This document shows positions 34,720 to 46,821 of a stretch of DNA of 64,000 bases, piece after piece (within the stretch, counting starts at the first letter, position 1; each line of letters begins with the position of its first letter). The translations under genes were made by a program, and so were the position numbers. The stretch is taken from positions 1-64,000 of the forward strand of contig VUYT01000043.1 in the NCBI GenBank assembly GCA_008802785.1, in the 5' to 3' direction. The notes below the pieces were generated by a model, which did not search any database, was not told the origin of the DNA, and saw only the letters and a list, made by a program, of their open reading frames with translations. Origin of the DNA: Symmetrospora coprosmae (Eukaryota; Basidiomycota; Cystobasidiomycetes; Symmetrosporaceae).

Positions 34720-36259
34720 ATGCAGAAGCTCGCAGCTCTCCCGGCGCTTCATTCGACACTCATACGCGGACGAGCGTACACCCTTTCAGCGTTTGTGCAG
34801 CTCCGTCGCCTTTCATCCTGCTCATCCTCGTCCTCCTCCTCCTCCTCATCCACCAACGGAGCAGGGCCGTCATCCTCGCCATCCTCAGCGCGACTAGCTG
34901 CTCGTGCGCTACGAGTACCCCTAGCGCTAGCCTCCTCGACTCCTGCCAACTCATCGCAAGACAGTATAAGCAATAGCAGGTCTACCAGCTTCACATCCAG
35001 CAGACGATCAGCCTCGAGCTACGCTTCCGCCTCGACTTCAAGCTTGACCAGCGACCCGACGCCGCCTCATCCCGCTGCTGCCAGCTCCTCTGCCCCAACA
35101 GGTGCAGCCGCCTCAGCTAGGCAGACAGGGCCCGCCGCACAAACAGCAAAGATGCCTGCCACTCAGCCCATATGGCACCCAGAGCGTGTCGCGCCTAGCC
35201 CAGCTCAGCTGCTCGAGACAAAGTGGGTGTCACTCACGTCGCTCTCCATCTGCCCCTATTCTCGCGCGCGCTCAAACTGGCGTGACCATCTACCTCCTTG
35301 CAGCCAGAAGTGGATCGCAGACACCGACCCAGAGCTCTTCACGACGACTGCCAAGGGTGAGCACAATCCACTGAAGTAACTGCGCCAAATGCCGCAGCGC
35401 CTGGCTGACGCTCGACCAACGTCAACAGGGCAGAAGCCGTCCATCTTCTGGCTTGGATGCTGTGATAGCCGAGTTCCTGCAGAGGTGAGGGGCATACAGC
35501 ATCTACGAATGCTCATGTTGGTATACTAACCCTTGCTGGCCACTGCCGCAGCTCGTCACCGGAGCCGCTCCAGGAGACCTTTTCGTCCACGTGAGTCGCT
35601 GCCAGCTCTCCGCACAAACCGTAGGCAGACAGGCTGATACAATATGCGGTCCGTACAGCGCAACATCGCCAACACCTTCACCCCAAAGGACGGCTCTGCG
35701 CTGGCCGCTCTCGCTTACGCTGTGAATCACCTCGAGGTCTCGCACGTTATTGTCTGCGGACATCAGGGCTGCGGAGGCGTGCAAGCCGCTCTCGCCAGCG
35801 CACACGATGTAAGCATCACTCTCGGGACAGAGTGTCTTGATTGTTGCTGACTGCTTTGCCTCCTGCATTCAGCGCTCTGCTCCCTCTGCCGAGGTCGACG
35901 CCGGTACAGAGGCCATTCAGCAGTGGCTGCAGCCCATCCGCGCGCTCGCTGTCGCCAACCTCCGCAGCTCCTCCTCGTATGCCAGGGAGGACAACCCGGC
36001 AAAGTCGCTCAGGACGCTTGTGGAGCAGAACGTCGCCGCTCAGGTCAGCAACGTGGCAGGCTCCAGCGTGATCCAGAATGCATGGAGGAAGGGCAAGAAG
36101 GTCACTGTGCACGGTGAGCTGGTGCTCAAACTCTCCGTCATCATCTGTCCCAAGCTCATTCCCTGCTATTCTTGCACCTCAGGCTGGGTCTACGATATTT
36201 CGACCGGTAAGATCGAGGATCTCAAGGTCAGCGAGGGGTCGGAGGTGGATGCCCAGTAA
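34720..36259 (+). CDS. beta-carbonic anhydrase
   Basis: A zinc enzyme that interconverts CO2 and bicarbonate. Seven exons, 34720-35222, 35304-35356, 35429-35484, 35552-35590, 35659-35808, 35873-36113 and 36183-36259, give 372 residues in phase. The zinc site is the CxDxR motif within GCCDSR (Cys ~196, Asp ~198, Arg ~200) and the His and Cys of CGHQGCGG. Other family blocks are FWLGCCDSRVPAE, GDLFVHRNIAN, SALAALAYAVNHL and VHGWVYDISTGKI. Before the catalytic part lies a ~140-residue Ser/Ala-rich leader that starts like a mitochondrial presequence (MQKLAALPALHSTLIRG). A second in-frame ATG at 35152 (residue 145) would give a compact cytosolic form. Confidence 0.93.
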
Positions 36260-36537
36260 ATGGGGTCGCGGTTAGTTCCCGATGTGCGGCCTTTCGCAGC
36301 CGACTTTGGTTGAGCCCAGCGGTTTTCGTTGAGGCACCACCCACCCATCATCCATATGCCCATGCTCAATCATTCGCAACTCTAGAGGAAGTCCGGAAGC
36401 TCTGCCAGCTGTACATAGACTCTCGGATCGCTTCACACAAGCTTGGGAAATGCCGCACGCTTCGCTTGTCGATGTCAATTCACTCGAAATTCCGTCTCAA
36501 TCATTCTTGCGAGTACCTCGCCTATCGTACAACCCGC

Positions 36538-37150
36538 TCAGATCGGCTGACCGCCTGCGGTGAAGGTGATCTGATTCGCTGTAAAGCTATCGTCCGCAGC
36601 TGCAGGGATTGTGCACCTGAAGGCATTGTAGGGCTTGCCCTCGACAAAACAGGCAGCCGAGGCCTGCGGAGCCACGTCAGCGAACGCGTGAGGACTCCAC
36701 TTGGTATTGGAAGCCACGCCGCTGGCGTCGAGGTCGAAGTGGAAGATGAGCCTTGGAAGTCGGAAAATCACGGCGGAACGGCTTGCAGTACGACTGGACC
36801 AGGGCAGCGTGAAAGTCACGATCAGCCTTCCCGTGCGATGAACAGAAGCGCATGCCGACGAGCGAGATCAGCAGCTCTGAGCATAACTCACGCAAAGCTG
36901 AGATGCGTTACTGCTCCCTCGGAATTGCTGGCAATCTGGTATGTCGGCGGCTTCCAGGGTATATTGGGTCGGCGAATCGTCGCGCTTGATGGCGTATGGT
37001 GTAGCTGAGGTACCGAATGCATTAGACACGTCGCGGCTGTCTGCAGCCAGAGCACGGTGCCGCTCCGTCGGTCGTGATCACACACAACCCACCTCCACGA
37101 AGTTGAATCAGCGAGAAGAGCAAAGCGAAAGCAAGGCGGACATAAGTCAT
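36538..37150 (-). CDS. possible small secreted protein (about 152 aa)
   Basis: I do not recognise this protein. A three-exon minus-strand model, 37093-37150, 36892-37036 and 36538-36793, closes in phase. The first exon encodes a good signal peptide (MTYVRLAFALLFSLIQL). The last exon is an open run of 85 codons with alternating hydrophobic and polar residues (LIFHFDLDASGVASNTKW) and several Cys, like a beta-rich secreted protein, and ends FTAGGQPI. The middle exon could be read in two frames. I chose the one whose donor phase fits the last exon; another acceptor (36820 region) would lengthen it. Treat the exact product as unproven. Confidence 0.4.
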
Positions 37151-37853
37151 CCCGATGAACGATCTGGGCGTATTCGTTTCGACCTGCGCGATGACGTGTT
37201 GAGAGTAGGATAGAGCAGGAATGCAAGACGTCCCACACCTCAGGCCACGAGAGCTGCATCTGCATATGACCGGCCAATAGATGTGGGACGCCAAAGGTAG
37301 CTGCCAGCCGGCGATGGCCCGTCTCTTTTTGCCCTTTGGACGTGGGAACGTCGAGTGAGTTACCAGTTGCCCGCCGTTGCTATCGCTTACTGCATGGCAT
37401 TCGGCCGGCGAGGCGAAACACTGCTGCAAGCGGTCCGTGAGCTGCCGGGTGATCGCCGAAGTACGAAGTCAGTCGGAGTAAGCGGCCAGTCAGTACCATA
37501 CGGGACGATACACCATCAGCGGTCAGTCCCAGAGGTTAGGGCAGTCGAGCGACGGGAGAGCGGAGTGTAGGGGCAGGGGCGTGATTTTAGATTCCTGCAT
37601 CAGGGAAAGAACAAGTCTGAAGCCACCTCTACCACAATAATGGTCCAGACAAGACTCCCCCATCTGCTAGCTTCCCAGCTTCTCAATCGCTTTCGAGCAG
37701 ACATGCCTCTGCTCCCAACAAAAGGGAGAGCTGTCTGAGACTGCTACTCTCGCCAGGTAGGAGGACCAGGCCGCGCACAGATGATGTGTCTGCACAAGAG
37801 CCTAGCCTCCACCATCCTCGGTCGTGGTAGATGGTTGCATTGGAGCGAGTGCA
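37151..37853. other. intergenic region between the secreted-protein candidate and uS4
   Basis: 703 bases with no supported gene. The right part must carry the 3' end of the uS4 transcript; the left part is upstream of the minus-strand candidate. Confidence 0.4.
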
Positions 37854-39053
37854 TTACTCGTCATCCTCCTCCTCGGCAGCCTCGCCGTCACCGCCAGCGG
37901 CGGCCTTTGCGCGCTTCCTCTTCACTCGTCCGGCACGGCCACCTCCGTAAGGCGAGGTGAGGGCGAAGTCAATGTGCTTCTGCGAGTCTAGGCGGACGAC
38001 GAAAGAGGGGACGTTGACAATCTGCTTGCCGACTCTGCGATGGTGAGAACACAATGGATGATTCGAGTCAGCAGAGCTCAAGTTGTGCGAGAAACGCAGG
38101 ACAGCCACCCACCGGATGTGACGCTGTCGGATGAGAACACGGGCGTGGTGGATGGACTTTGCGAGACCAGACTTGAAGACCTGGGTCTGCAGCCTGCGCT
38201 CCATGAAGTCCTCGACCTTGAGGGCCAGTACGTAATCGAGACGCATCCTGGTCTCGTCAAGCACACCGATTCGGACCAATCGCCTGCGCGTAAAACACAC
38301 CGTCAGGACGCTCTACGTGGACGACTGCAACAGGGCTTGGAATGATGCTCACCGGATGAGAGCGTTACCCTCGAAGAGACGCTTGGGGTCCTTGTCCTCG
38401 AGCTTGAGCAGCTCTCGGGCAGCACGTCGGATCTTGGACAGCGTCAAGGCAATTCGCCAGATTTCACGCTTGTTCCTGAGACCGTACTCTCCGGCGAGCT
38501 TCATCTCGGCATCGAGACGAGGCGCCTCGAAGGGTCGCCTCGGGACCTTGGCGGTCTTGCTGTTGTCGGGGAAAGGCGGCGGGTATTAGTCTCTGTCTCT
38601 CGAGCCGGGGTGTGCAACATGGAGGGCAGTCGTCGTGTGCGGGCTGCAGCGCTGCTACGTGCGCATCTCGTGTGTGTGTGCGCGTGTATCCTCCCGCACG
38701 GCCCATGCCTCTCTTGCTCCAGCGCTCTGCTCCTGCGTGTCCTGCCCGGCCTTCGCGGCTGCCAGAGCAGCTGTGCCCGCCCCGGCTTGACAGACTAATG
38801 CAGGCGCTTGCCGTACCCATAGCAGGACCGCCCATGTCGCTGCCTGCCTATTCCTTCCTTCTATGTCTCCTGGATGCACACGCAGATGCACACACGAGCG
38901 CGCGAAAGGGCCAGGTGCCAGCTGGTACGACGACTGCCCTTCGAGCTTCAGCCTCACCTGCAGTTCCTGGGGGCGCTAAGGGAGGGAACAGCACCGGGTC
39001 AGTATAACGCATGCACAGCGGCGTGCGGGTGGGTGTACATACCCGGCTACCAT
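37854..39053 (-). CDS. RPS9: 40S ribosomal protein uS4 (S9)
   Basis: A core protein of the small ribosomal subunit that binds 18S rRNA. Five minus-strand exons encode 195 residues: 39043-39053 (11 bases), 38958-38975 (18 bases), 38353-38559, 38113-38283 and 37854-38034. The joined N-terminus reads [20 protein letters not shown], which matches the family's basic, SKT-x-x-VPRRPFE opening, and no other local ATG gives this frame. The rest is highly conserved: [63 protein letters not shown] and [14 protein letters not shown], then an acidic tail. Its start is 361 bases from that of the ubiquitin-eL40 gene, in the opposite direction. Confidence 0.96.
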
Positions 39054-40292
<1,239 letters not shown>

Positions 40293-40794
40293 TGGTCTCG
40301 CCTCACGCGCTCGGTTCGGCAGAGGGCAGCAGGAGGTGCAGAAGGAGAAGGAGCAGTCCGCGACCGCACATCGCCATCTCGCCGACGCTGTGTATCTATG
40401 TTCGGCTGCTCTGATGCAACTCGCGCGCCTGTCTCCCTCGTACAACGTGCACTGTCTGCGCGGAACCTCAGACGTCTGTTAGTCTGTACGAGCCTCATGC
40501 CGTGGAGCATTGACCCGACCTCGTGCCCGAGGTGCACTTCACAGTCCTCACCTTACGTGACTGTGCGTTCATGAGCGGAGTGCTCAACGTCTCGGCATGT
40601 GGAGTGGTCGGCTGCCGAAAAAAAGGGATCTCCGTGTGGTCCAGGCTGTGTCAGCCGACTGGACTCAGACCGACTACCGACGGAGCGGAATCACGAGTGG
40701 TGATGTCGATGAGGGCAATTCAAGCAGGAGTCAGACAGGTTTACGCAGCAACATCTCGTTCTCTTCTCGCTTTCACCACTGATGATCCGCTACC
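40293..40794. other. intergenic region before the LCAT-like gene
   Basis: 502 bases with no supported gene, holding the 3' end of the ubiquitin transcript and the promoter of the lipase-like gene. Confidence 0.4.
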
Positions 40795-43014
40795 ATGCGT
40801 AGAGGCAGCAAGGGCGCCGAGCAGCGTCGAGCTGACGAGCCTCCAGCCGCGACCGCCACTACCACCTGGACGGCCGCCATCAGCAGCAACGGCAAGGGAG
40901 CATGGTCCCGCGCTGGCAAGCTGGGCAGCGGCGCTCTCTCCGCCGTCAAGGAACGCATACCCTACATGTATTCCACGACAGCTGGCTCCACCTCCGCCTC
41001 CGGGTCCTCGACGCCCGAGCGCCGAAAGAGCATCGGCGATAGCGCGTCTCTCCTGCCGCACGAGTCGATACGGCCTACAAGCCACCGCGAGAAGACGGCC
41101 ATGCATGCTCTGAAGGACACCTTTGTCCTCCCGAGCCTGCACCTGAGCCCAGCCAGCTTCCTTCCTTCCTTACCCACGATTCCATGCATGAGCGGGCTCG
41201 GGCAATCAGCTCTCTTTGCGAACGACAATGACCATGAGCATGCCGTTGCTGCAGTTCCTTCATCTTCCCGGACGAGCCTGGACGGCGCTAGGCCCGACAC
41301 GGGTGATGGAAGCGGGAGTGGCGATGGCGCTTTCAAGCGGCTTCAAGGAAACGTCCTCATGATGGGCGGATACCGCGGCAGCATATTGCGGGACGCCAGT
41401 ACAGGCAGACGTCTGTGGGTCCCTCTGCGTGTCGGATTCAACGTCCGCCGCGCAGACCTCGCCATCGGCCTCGCCGAGGAAGACGAGCGGCGGACGAGGG
41501 AGACGGTCGTGCCTGGCAAAGCCCTCGCAGCTATTGCAGGCTTCGTCGATCTGGGCAAACGCTTGAAGGATCGGTTGAAAACGTTGGATGCTGAGGGGAA
41601 GATTCAGTTCCATGGATGGGGCTACGATTGGCGGAAGAGTCTGGAGCTAAGCTCGTGAGTATCGATTGCGTCGCTTCACACCTCGGCTGCTGCCATGCAG
41701 GGAGCACATTGCGTTCGAATGGCACGTAACGCGTCCGCTGATACACGCTCTCGCCTTCATATAGTCTCGAGCTCATCCAGCACCTGACGCAGGTCAAGCA
41801 CCAGACAGGGACGGGCACCCTGGTCATAGCGCACTCGATGGGAGGTCTAGTAGCGCTACACGCACTCGCCAGAGCAGAAGATCCGACCATCTTCAAGGGC
41901 ATAGTGTTCGGATCGACACCCTTTGCTGGGACTGCCAATATCCTCCAGCCTTTCCGGCATGGCGATTCCATCCTGTTCAACAAGCAGATATGCTCACCTG
42001 CCACCGTGTTCTGTGCGTCTTCTTTTGCCCAGAACGACAAGACTGCCCGCTGACCACTGATGCACGTTCAACCGCAGCCTTCCGATCCAGCTTCTATCTC
42101 CTCCCACCCGATGGTGCCTGCTTCAAGAACAGTGAAGGCACCGCAAAGCCCCTCGACTTCCTTTCCCCGTCACCCTGGCTCAAGTACGGTCTATCACCCA
42201 TGACGTCCCATCTTCTAGATGGTGGTGACAGCTCAGCACGCGAAGAAGCCATAGACGACGCTGCCACGGCCGATCCAGCCGTCGGTGCCCCGCTCGGTGG
42301 CATGCAGCAGATGGGCCATCCCGGCTCAGCGGAGACTGCAGCCCCGTCCACCGCTGTCGCGTCTCCGCGGCAGCTCGTGGACCCCAGCGAAGGGCGGAAC
42401 AGGCGCGATTCGGACAGCAGCGAGAGCATGGAGAGCGAGAGCAGCGATGTCTCTTCGCACGAAAGCAACCCGAACCTAGCCGACGTGACGTCGGACCCGA
42501 ACATCCTCGCATATCTCGAGCGTACTCTGCGCAATGTGCAGACTTTTCGCAAGCAGCTGTCCGACAGCTATGACCCAGCCAAGAAGCATCTATACCCCCC
42601 ACTCGTGATCCTGTCGAGTCGGAAGACACCCACTGTCAAAGGCTGTGTCGTCGATTCAGACCAGGAGATCCAAGACGGCCAGTACGACCGCTTGCTGTTT
42701 GGCGAGGGTGGTGAGTGGCTCTCACAGTCCGAGCTTGACAACACAATTGCTGAGTGCATACCTGGCATGCTTGTAGACGGCATCATCCTGCATCAGTCCG
42801 CCACGGCTCTGCCAGACGTGTGGCAGCCCCACGTAGTGTCGTCGCTTGAAAGCGGTTTCGGACAGTCAGTACTATAAATCCCTTCGCACCTGAGCCGACA
42901 GCGCGCTGAACATGTCCACCCTTCCGCTCTGACAGCGTCTCGATACTTAGCGACATGGGAACCATGAAGAAGGCTATCGACGCAATCCTTGTAGCGAACG
43001 CAAAGAAGCAATAG
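40795..43014 (+). CDS. LCAT/PDAT-like alpha/beta-hydrolase
   Basis: A predicted lipase or acyltransferase of the lecithin:cholesterol acyltransferase superfamily. Five exons, 40795-41654, 41765-42012, 42078-42710, 42777-42864 and 42936-43014, give 635 residues in phase. After a disordered ~180-residue N-terminus come the oxyanion part GNVLMMGGYRGSIL, the WGYDWRKSLE block typical of the family, and the nucleophile elbow LVIAHSMGG (Ser ~311). FGSTPFAGTANIL and SFYLLPPDGACF follow; the C-terminal DGIILHQSA and a late VSILSD complete the fold. A Ser/Glu-rich insert sits at ~420-480. The third intron (42711-42776, 66 bases) is in frame and stop-free. No signal peptide is seen, so it may be intracellular, unlike secreted LCAT. 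Confidence 0.8.
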
Positions 43015-43324
43015 AACGATTTAGCAATGGCCGAGCTCGTTACCCGAAATGCAGCGGGCGCATGTTGTTCGAATTGTTGTAGCACCGCCCGCAGTGCTTG
43101 TCGACGCAGCTTTAGTCCGGCAATTCCCGCCGAGCGCGCAGCCGATTACAGCCAATCTCTTGCCGCAGACTCGTCATGATATACAAGGACAAGACGCGCA
43201 ATTACTTCTACACGCGACGCGAGCGGAAGCCTTTGAGGGAAGCGCAAGCCGAAGAAGAATAGAGCAAGAGACGAAAAAGGGCGAACGAATTTGGTATGAG
43301 AGCGAACAGGGTGAGCCGATGGCA
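43015..43324. other. convergent 3' spacer
   Basis: 310 bases between the stops of the lipase-like gene and the Cla4-type kinase gene. No gene or repeat was seen. Confidence 0.4.
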
Positions 43325-46238
43325 CTAGCTTCTGCCTCCCGTGCGGAAGCGCAGCAGAGGCGCTAGGCCAGAAAGCGGGCATGCCTTGAGCAGGAACTCG
43401 TGCTGTCGCCAACAGACAACCAGGTCAGCAACTACCATTCGGCGCCGGACGGGAGCAACGACCGCTCACCTGTACAAGCTCATCTGCCGTTGCTCGGCTC
43501 TTGACATCCACGCACAAGCACACCGCCAAGAAGCTCTTCAGTTCCCTACTCAGCCTATCTGGCTTCTTGAGCGTGGGCGTCCCGTTCGTCGCGATGAGAT
43601 AGAGCGCCTTGAGTGGCTCCTCGTCCAGGTACGGCGGCTCGTTCTCGATCATCTCGATGGCCATGATGCCCAGCGACCAGATGTCGACCTTGGCTCCGTA
43701 CTCCTTCTGCTTGACCACTTCGGGCGCCATCCAATATGGCGTGCCCACCATTGTCGCTCGCTTGGATTTTTGGTCCGTCAGCTTGGCCGAAAAGCCAAAG
43801 TCGGTGATCTTGACATGGCCAGCAGCGTCGAGTAGGATGTTGTCGGACTTGATGTCTCGGTGAATGATGTGCTTGTTATGCAGGTGCTGCAGACCCTTGC
43901 ACGTCTGGCGAAGCGAGAATGGAATGTGACGTGTCAGAAGGCAGGCCGATGCGCGAACGCAGACAGAAAGGAAGACTCACCTCAAAGCAAATACCCGAGA
44001 TCTGGTCCTCCTCGAGCGTATTGTTGTCAATGACGTCGGTAAGCGCGCCTCCCTCCATGTACTCCATGACGACCCAGAGCTCGGTATTCTTGACGAGGTA
44101 CGACTCGAGGAAGTTGACAATGTTGGGGTGTATACTGTCCTTCATGACGAGGATCTCGTTGACGATGAGTTCCTTCCTCGGCTGCGCAGCGAGGTCCATC
44201 TGCTTGATGGCGACCTTGTTGCCGTTCTCGAGGTGTTTTGCGACGTAGACCGACCCGCTGGCACCCTGCCCAACTTTTTTGATCTTCGAGTACAACTTGC
44301 TCGGGTCCGCGGGCGAGACGACACTCCGCAGCTTCTGCGTGATCTGCGCCTCGGTCATTGTCGAGATGCGGCGTTCCCCTCCCCGCTCGCCGCCAGCTGA
44401 GCTTGGCGCAGGCGCATTGGCCGCCTGCAGGGGCTTAACGGCGGGAGCTTTTGGCGGTTCTGCCGGCTGTGGTGCCGGCTGCTGAGGCTTTGCTACTGGC
44501 GGGGGTGCGCCGGCGCCTTGCGACTGGCTCAGAGAGCTCTGCGGAGCTTGCTGAGATGCTGATGGCTGGGACTGCTGACCTGGCACAGGCGGGGCTGCTC
44601 GCGTGGCCTGCAACGTCGGCTTGCTCTGCTGCTGCGGCGCCTGTTGCTGCTGCTGCTGCATATGCGACGAGCCATTGCTGCTCGGAGGCGGGCGCTGAGG
44701 CGCCGACCTATGATCGGCGGGGCGAGAAGCCGACTGCGTCAATAATGGCTTGAGGCCGCTTCCGCTGCCGCTGCTGCTCTGCTGCAGGGATGACTGCTGC
44801 TGCGGGTAGTTTGACGGGCTCTGTCGAGGAACAGTCTGCGATGACGATGTTGGCGGGTGTGCCGGTCGCGAGGGTGCGAGGCCAGACGACGAGTGCGCCT
44901 GATTGAGCGGCGGCCGCGCCATACCGCCCGTAGGTGTGCCAGATCCGCTCTGGCTGCTGCTGAGCGACGGTCTGGGCGGGTCAAAGTAGTCTGCCTGATG
45001 CGGTCGCGGCTGGCTCGAGTACATTGGCTTGCTGCCGCTGCTGGACGAGGCGGCTTGCGGCGGCAACGCAGGAAGCATGCCCATGTTGGACGCGGTTGAG
45101 CCGGCCGAGGCTGAGCGGCCCATGGGCAGGGACGTGTTTGAGCTGTTTGACGCCTGCGAGCCCGCGTAGCCCGTCCCTGCGCCAAAGCGGGTTGCGGGCG
45201 GGTTTGGCGGGTACTTCTGCCCGTTCTGCCCTGGGTTGACGTTGGACATGCTGCCCATGTAGTCGCTGACGCCCCCCGCGCCGGGGACACCCCAGTCGTC
45301 TTTGTCGCGCTTCTGGTTGACTGTGTAGAACTCGAGCACGTCGAGGACCGCTTGTGGGTTCTTGGCATAGTCTTCCCGGGTGATGGCGGACGAGGTGAGC
45401 AGCCTGGTCCATTGCTCAGGAAGGCCGGTAAAGGCACCCGAGACGGGGTCAAATCCAACATGCACCTGGTGGACAAAGTTGGTGGGACCCGACTGCCCCA
45501 GGGGCGAGTTGTTGTAGATGTCGTCTAGCCAGCCGTACAGCTCGTCGTCGTTCTTGAGCGACTGTGGGATGCAAGGATAGCGTCATTAGCATGTGCTCGG
45601 CATGTCAGATGTGCCCGAGCCGATATAGGCACACCATGTAGATTGTCTTGTCGCGCGTCACGACTTCGAGGCAGTACGGCTTGAGGTCTGTACGCGAGAC
45701 CTGGTCGACATCCTTCAAGAAGATGATGGAGGATGCGGTGTTTGTGCTCTGCAGATAGGATGCGGAGGCGAAGATGAGCGGGGAACATCAGCCTGCTTCG
45801 TCACCACTTCAACGGGGATCCCCGCCTGCCTGCCTGCTTGCGCCGGGACGCGCTCGCCGTTCTGCCCTGAACACTCCCCTCACGCACCTCCTTGCTCTTG
45901 TGGAAGGTCAGGGCGGACTCGCGGAGGATGGCATGCCGTTTGCTGAAGAAGATGCTCTTTAGGCCATCCTCCTTGATGGAGACCTGCCCTTCTCTGATCC
46001 AATTGCCCCCGCTGCTCGCGCTCCCGTTCGAGTACGTCGACGAGGCCGGCGAGCCGACGCTCATGCCCCCCATCCCGCGGCTGATGCCACTCATCCCCGA
46101 CGCAGAGGCGAAGGACGACGACGAGTTGGAGCTCGTCATGAGCGGTCGCAGCCCTCCGCTGCTTCCTCCTCCTCCTGCTCCACCCGGTGCTGGTGGTGCT
46201 GGCCGTGAAGGCGTCAAGGACGCGCCGTTCCAGCTCAT
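43325..46238 (-). CDS. CLA4: PAK-family kinase of the Cla4 type (PH-CRIB-kinase)
   Basis: A Cdc42/Rac effector Ser/Thr kinase acting in septins, budding and polarity. Five minus-strand exons, 45888-46238, 45635-45748, 43981-45561, 43470-43904 and 43325-43402, give 852 residues. A PH domain lies about 75-175, split by two introns ([26 protein letters not shown] ... in pieces, then [13 protein letters not shown]). The CRIB follows directly as [16 protein letters not shown] near 182. The next ~390 residues are Gln/Pro/Ser-rich. The kinase domain runs ~580-830 with [45 protein letters not shown] and a short end [15 protein letters not shown] plus CRIB separates Cla4 from Ste20. The start MSWNGASL is the ATG at 46238. 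Confidence 0.95.
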
Positions 46239-46821
46239 TGTGCGGGCTGCGCTGCGAGGCTGCGCGTGTCGTGTCGGTGCTTTGTGCGTTCGCGACTCGG
46301 CAGCGAATTGGCCAAGTGGTCCTCCTCCTGCTCCTGTGACCAGCAACAGATGCTGTGCTGTTGTTGTATATTATAATATCCTGCCTTGCTCAGAGTGTGC
46401 GCGCGTTCAAAGGGAGGCGAGGGGAGGGAGGGGGACAAAGAGGGTGGTGCGGCTCAAACTGCAGAGCACACCACAAGGCACGCGTAGACGTCCTTCATCT
46501 TGTAATTAGTCTTTGAACAGGGCAGCACACACGCTTGATCAGGACGATACATCAGGCTATGATACGGAAAGAGCACTGACGCTGAGTCCAATCTGACTCG
46601 CTCGTTGCAGGAGACCGCGCGCACAGGCCGCTCCGCCAAAGCAGCAGGGTCAAGTCAGTCGACGACGTCCGGACGCGCTCGACACATTTGCACCGCCAGA
46701 CGCACGCGGGCATCAGCGACACACTGACTCAGACCAGCTCGGTCGTCCGACTCTCCTGTACTACGACTGACCTTCTCGTTCCCTTGACCCTCCCCTCATC
46801 CCTGATATACACGCACCCAAC
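46239..46821. promoter_or_regulatory. divergent spacer between Cla4 and the F-box gene
   Basis: 583 bases between two start codons. An AT-rich patch at 46365-46380 (TATATTATAATATC) stands out from the GC-rich surroundings and lies ~130 bases upstream of the kinase ATG. It could be a TATA element. Confidence 0.45.
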
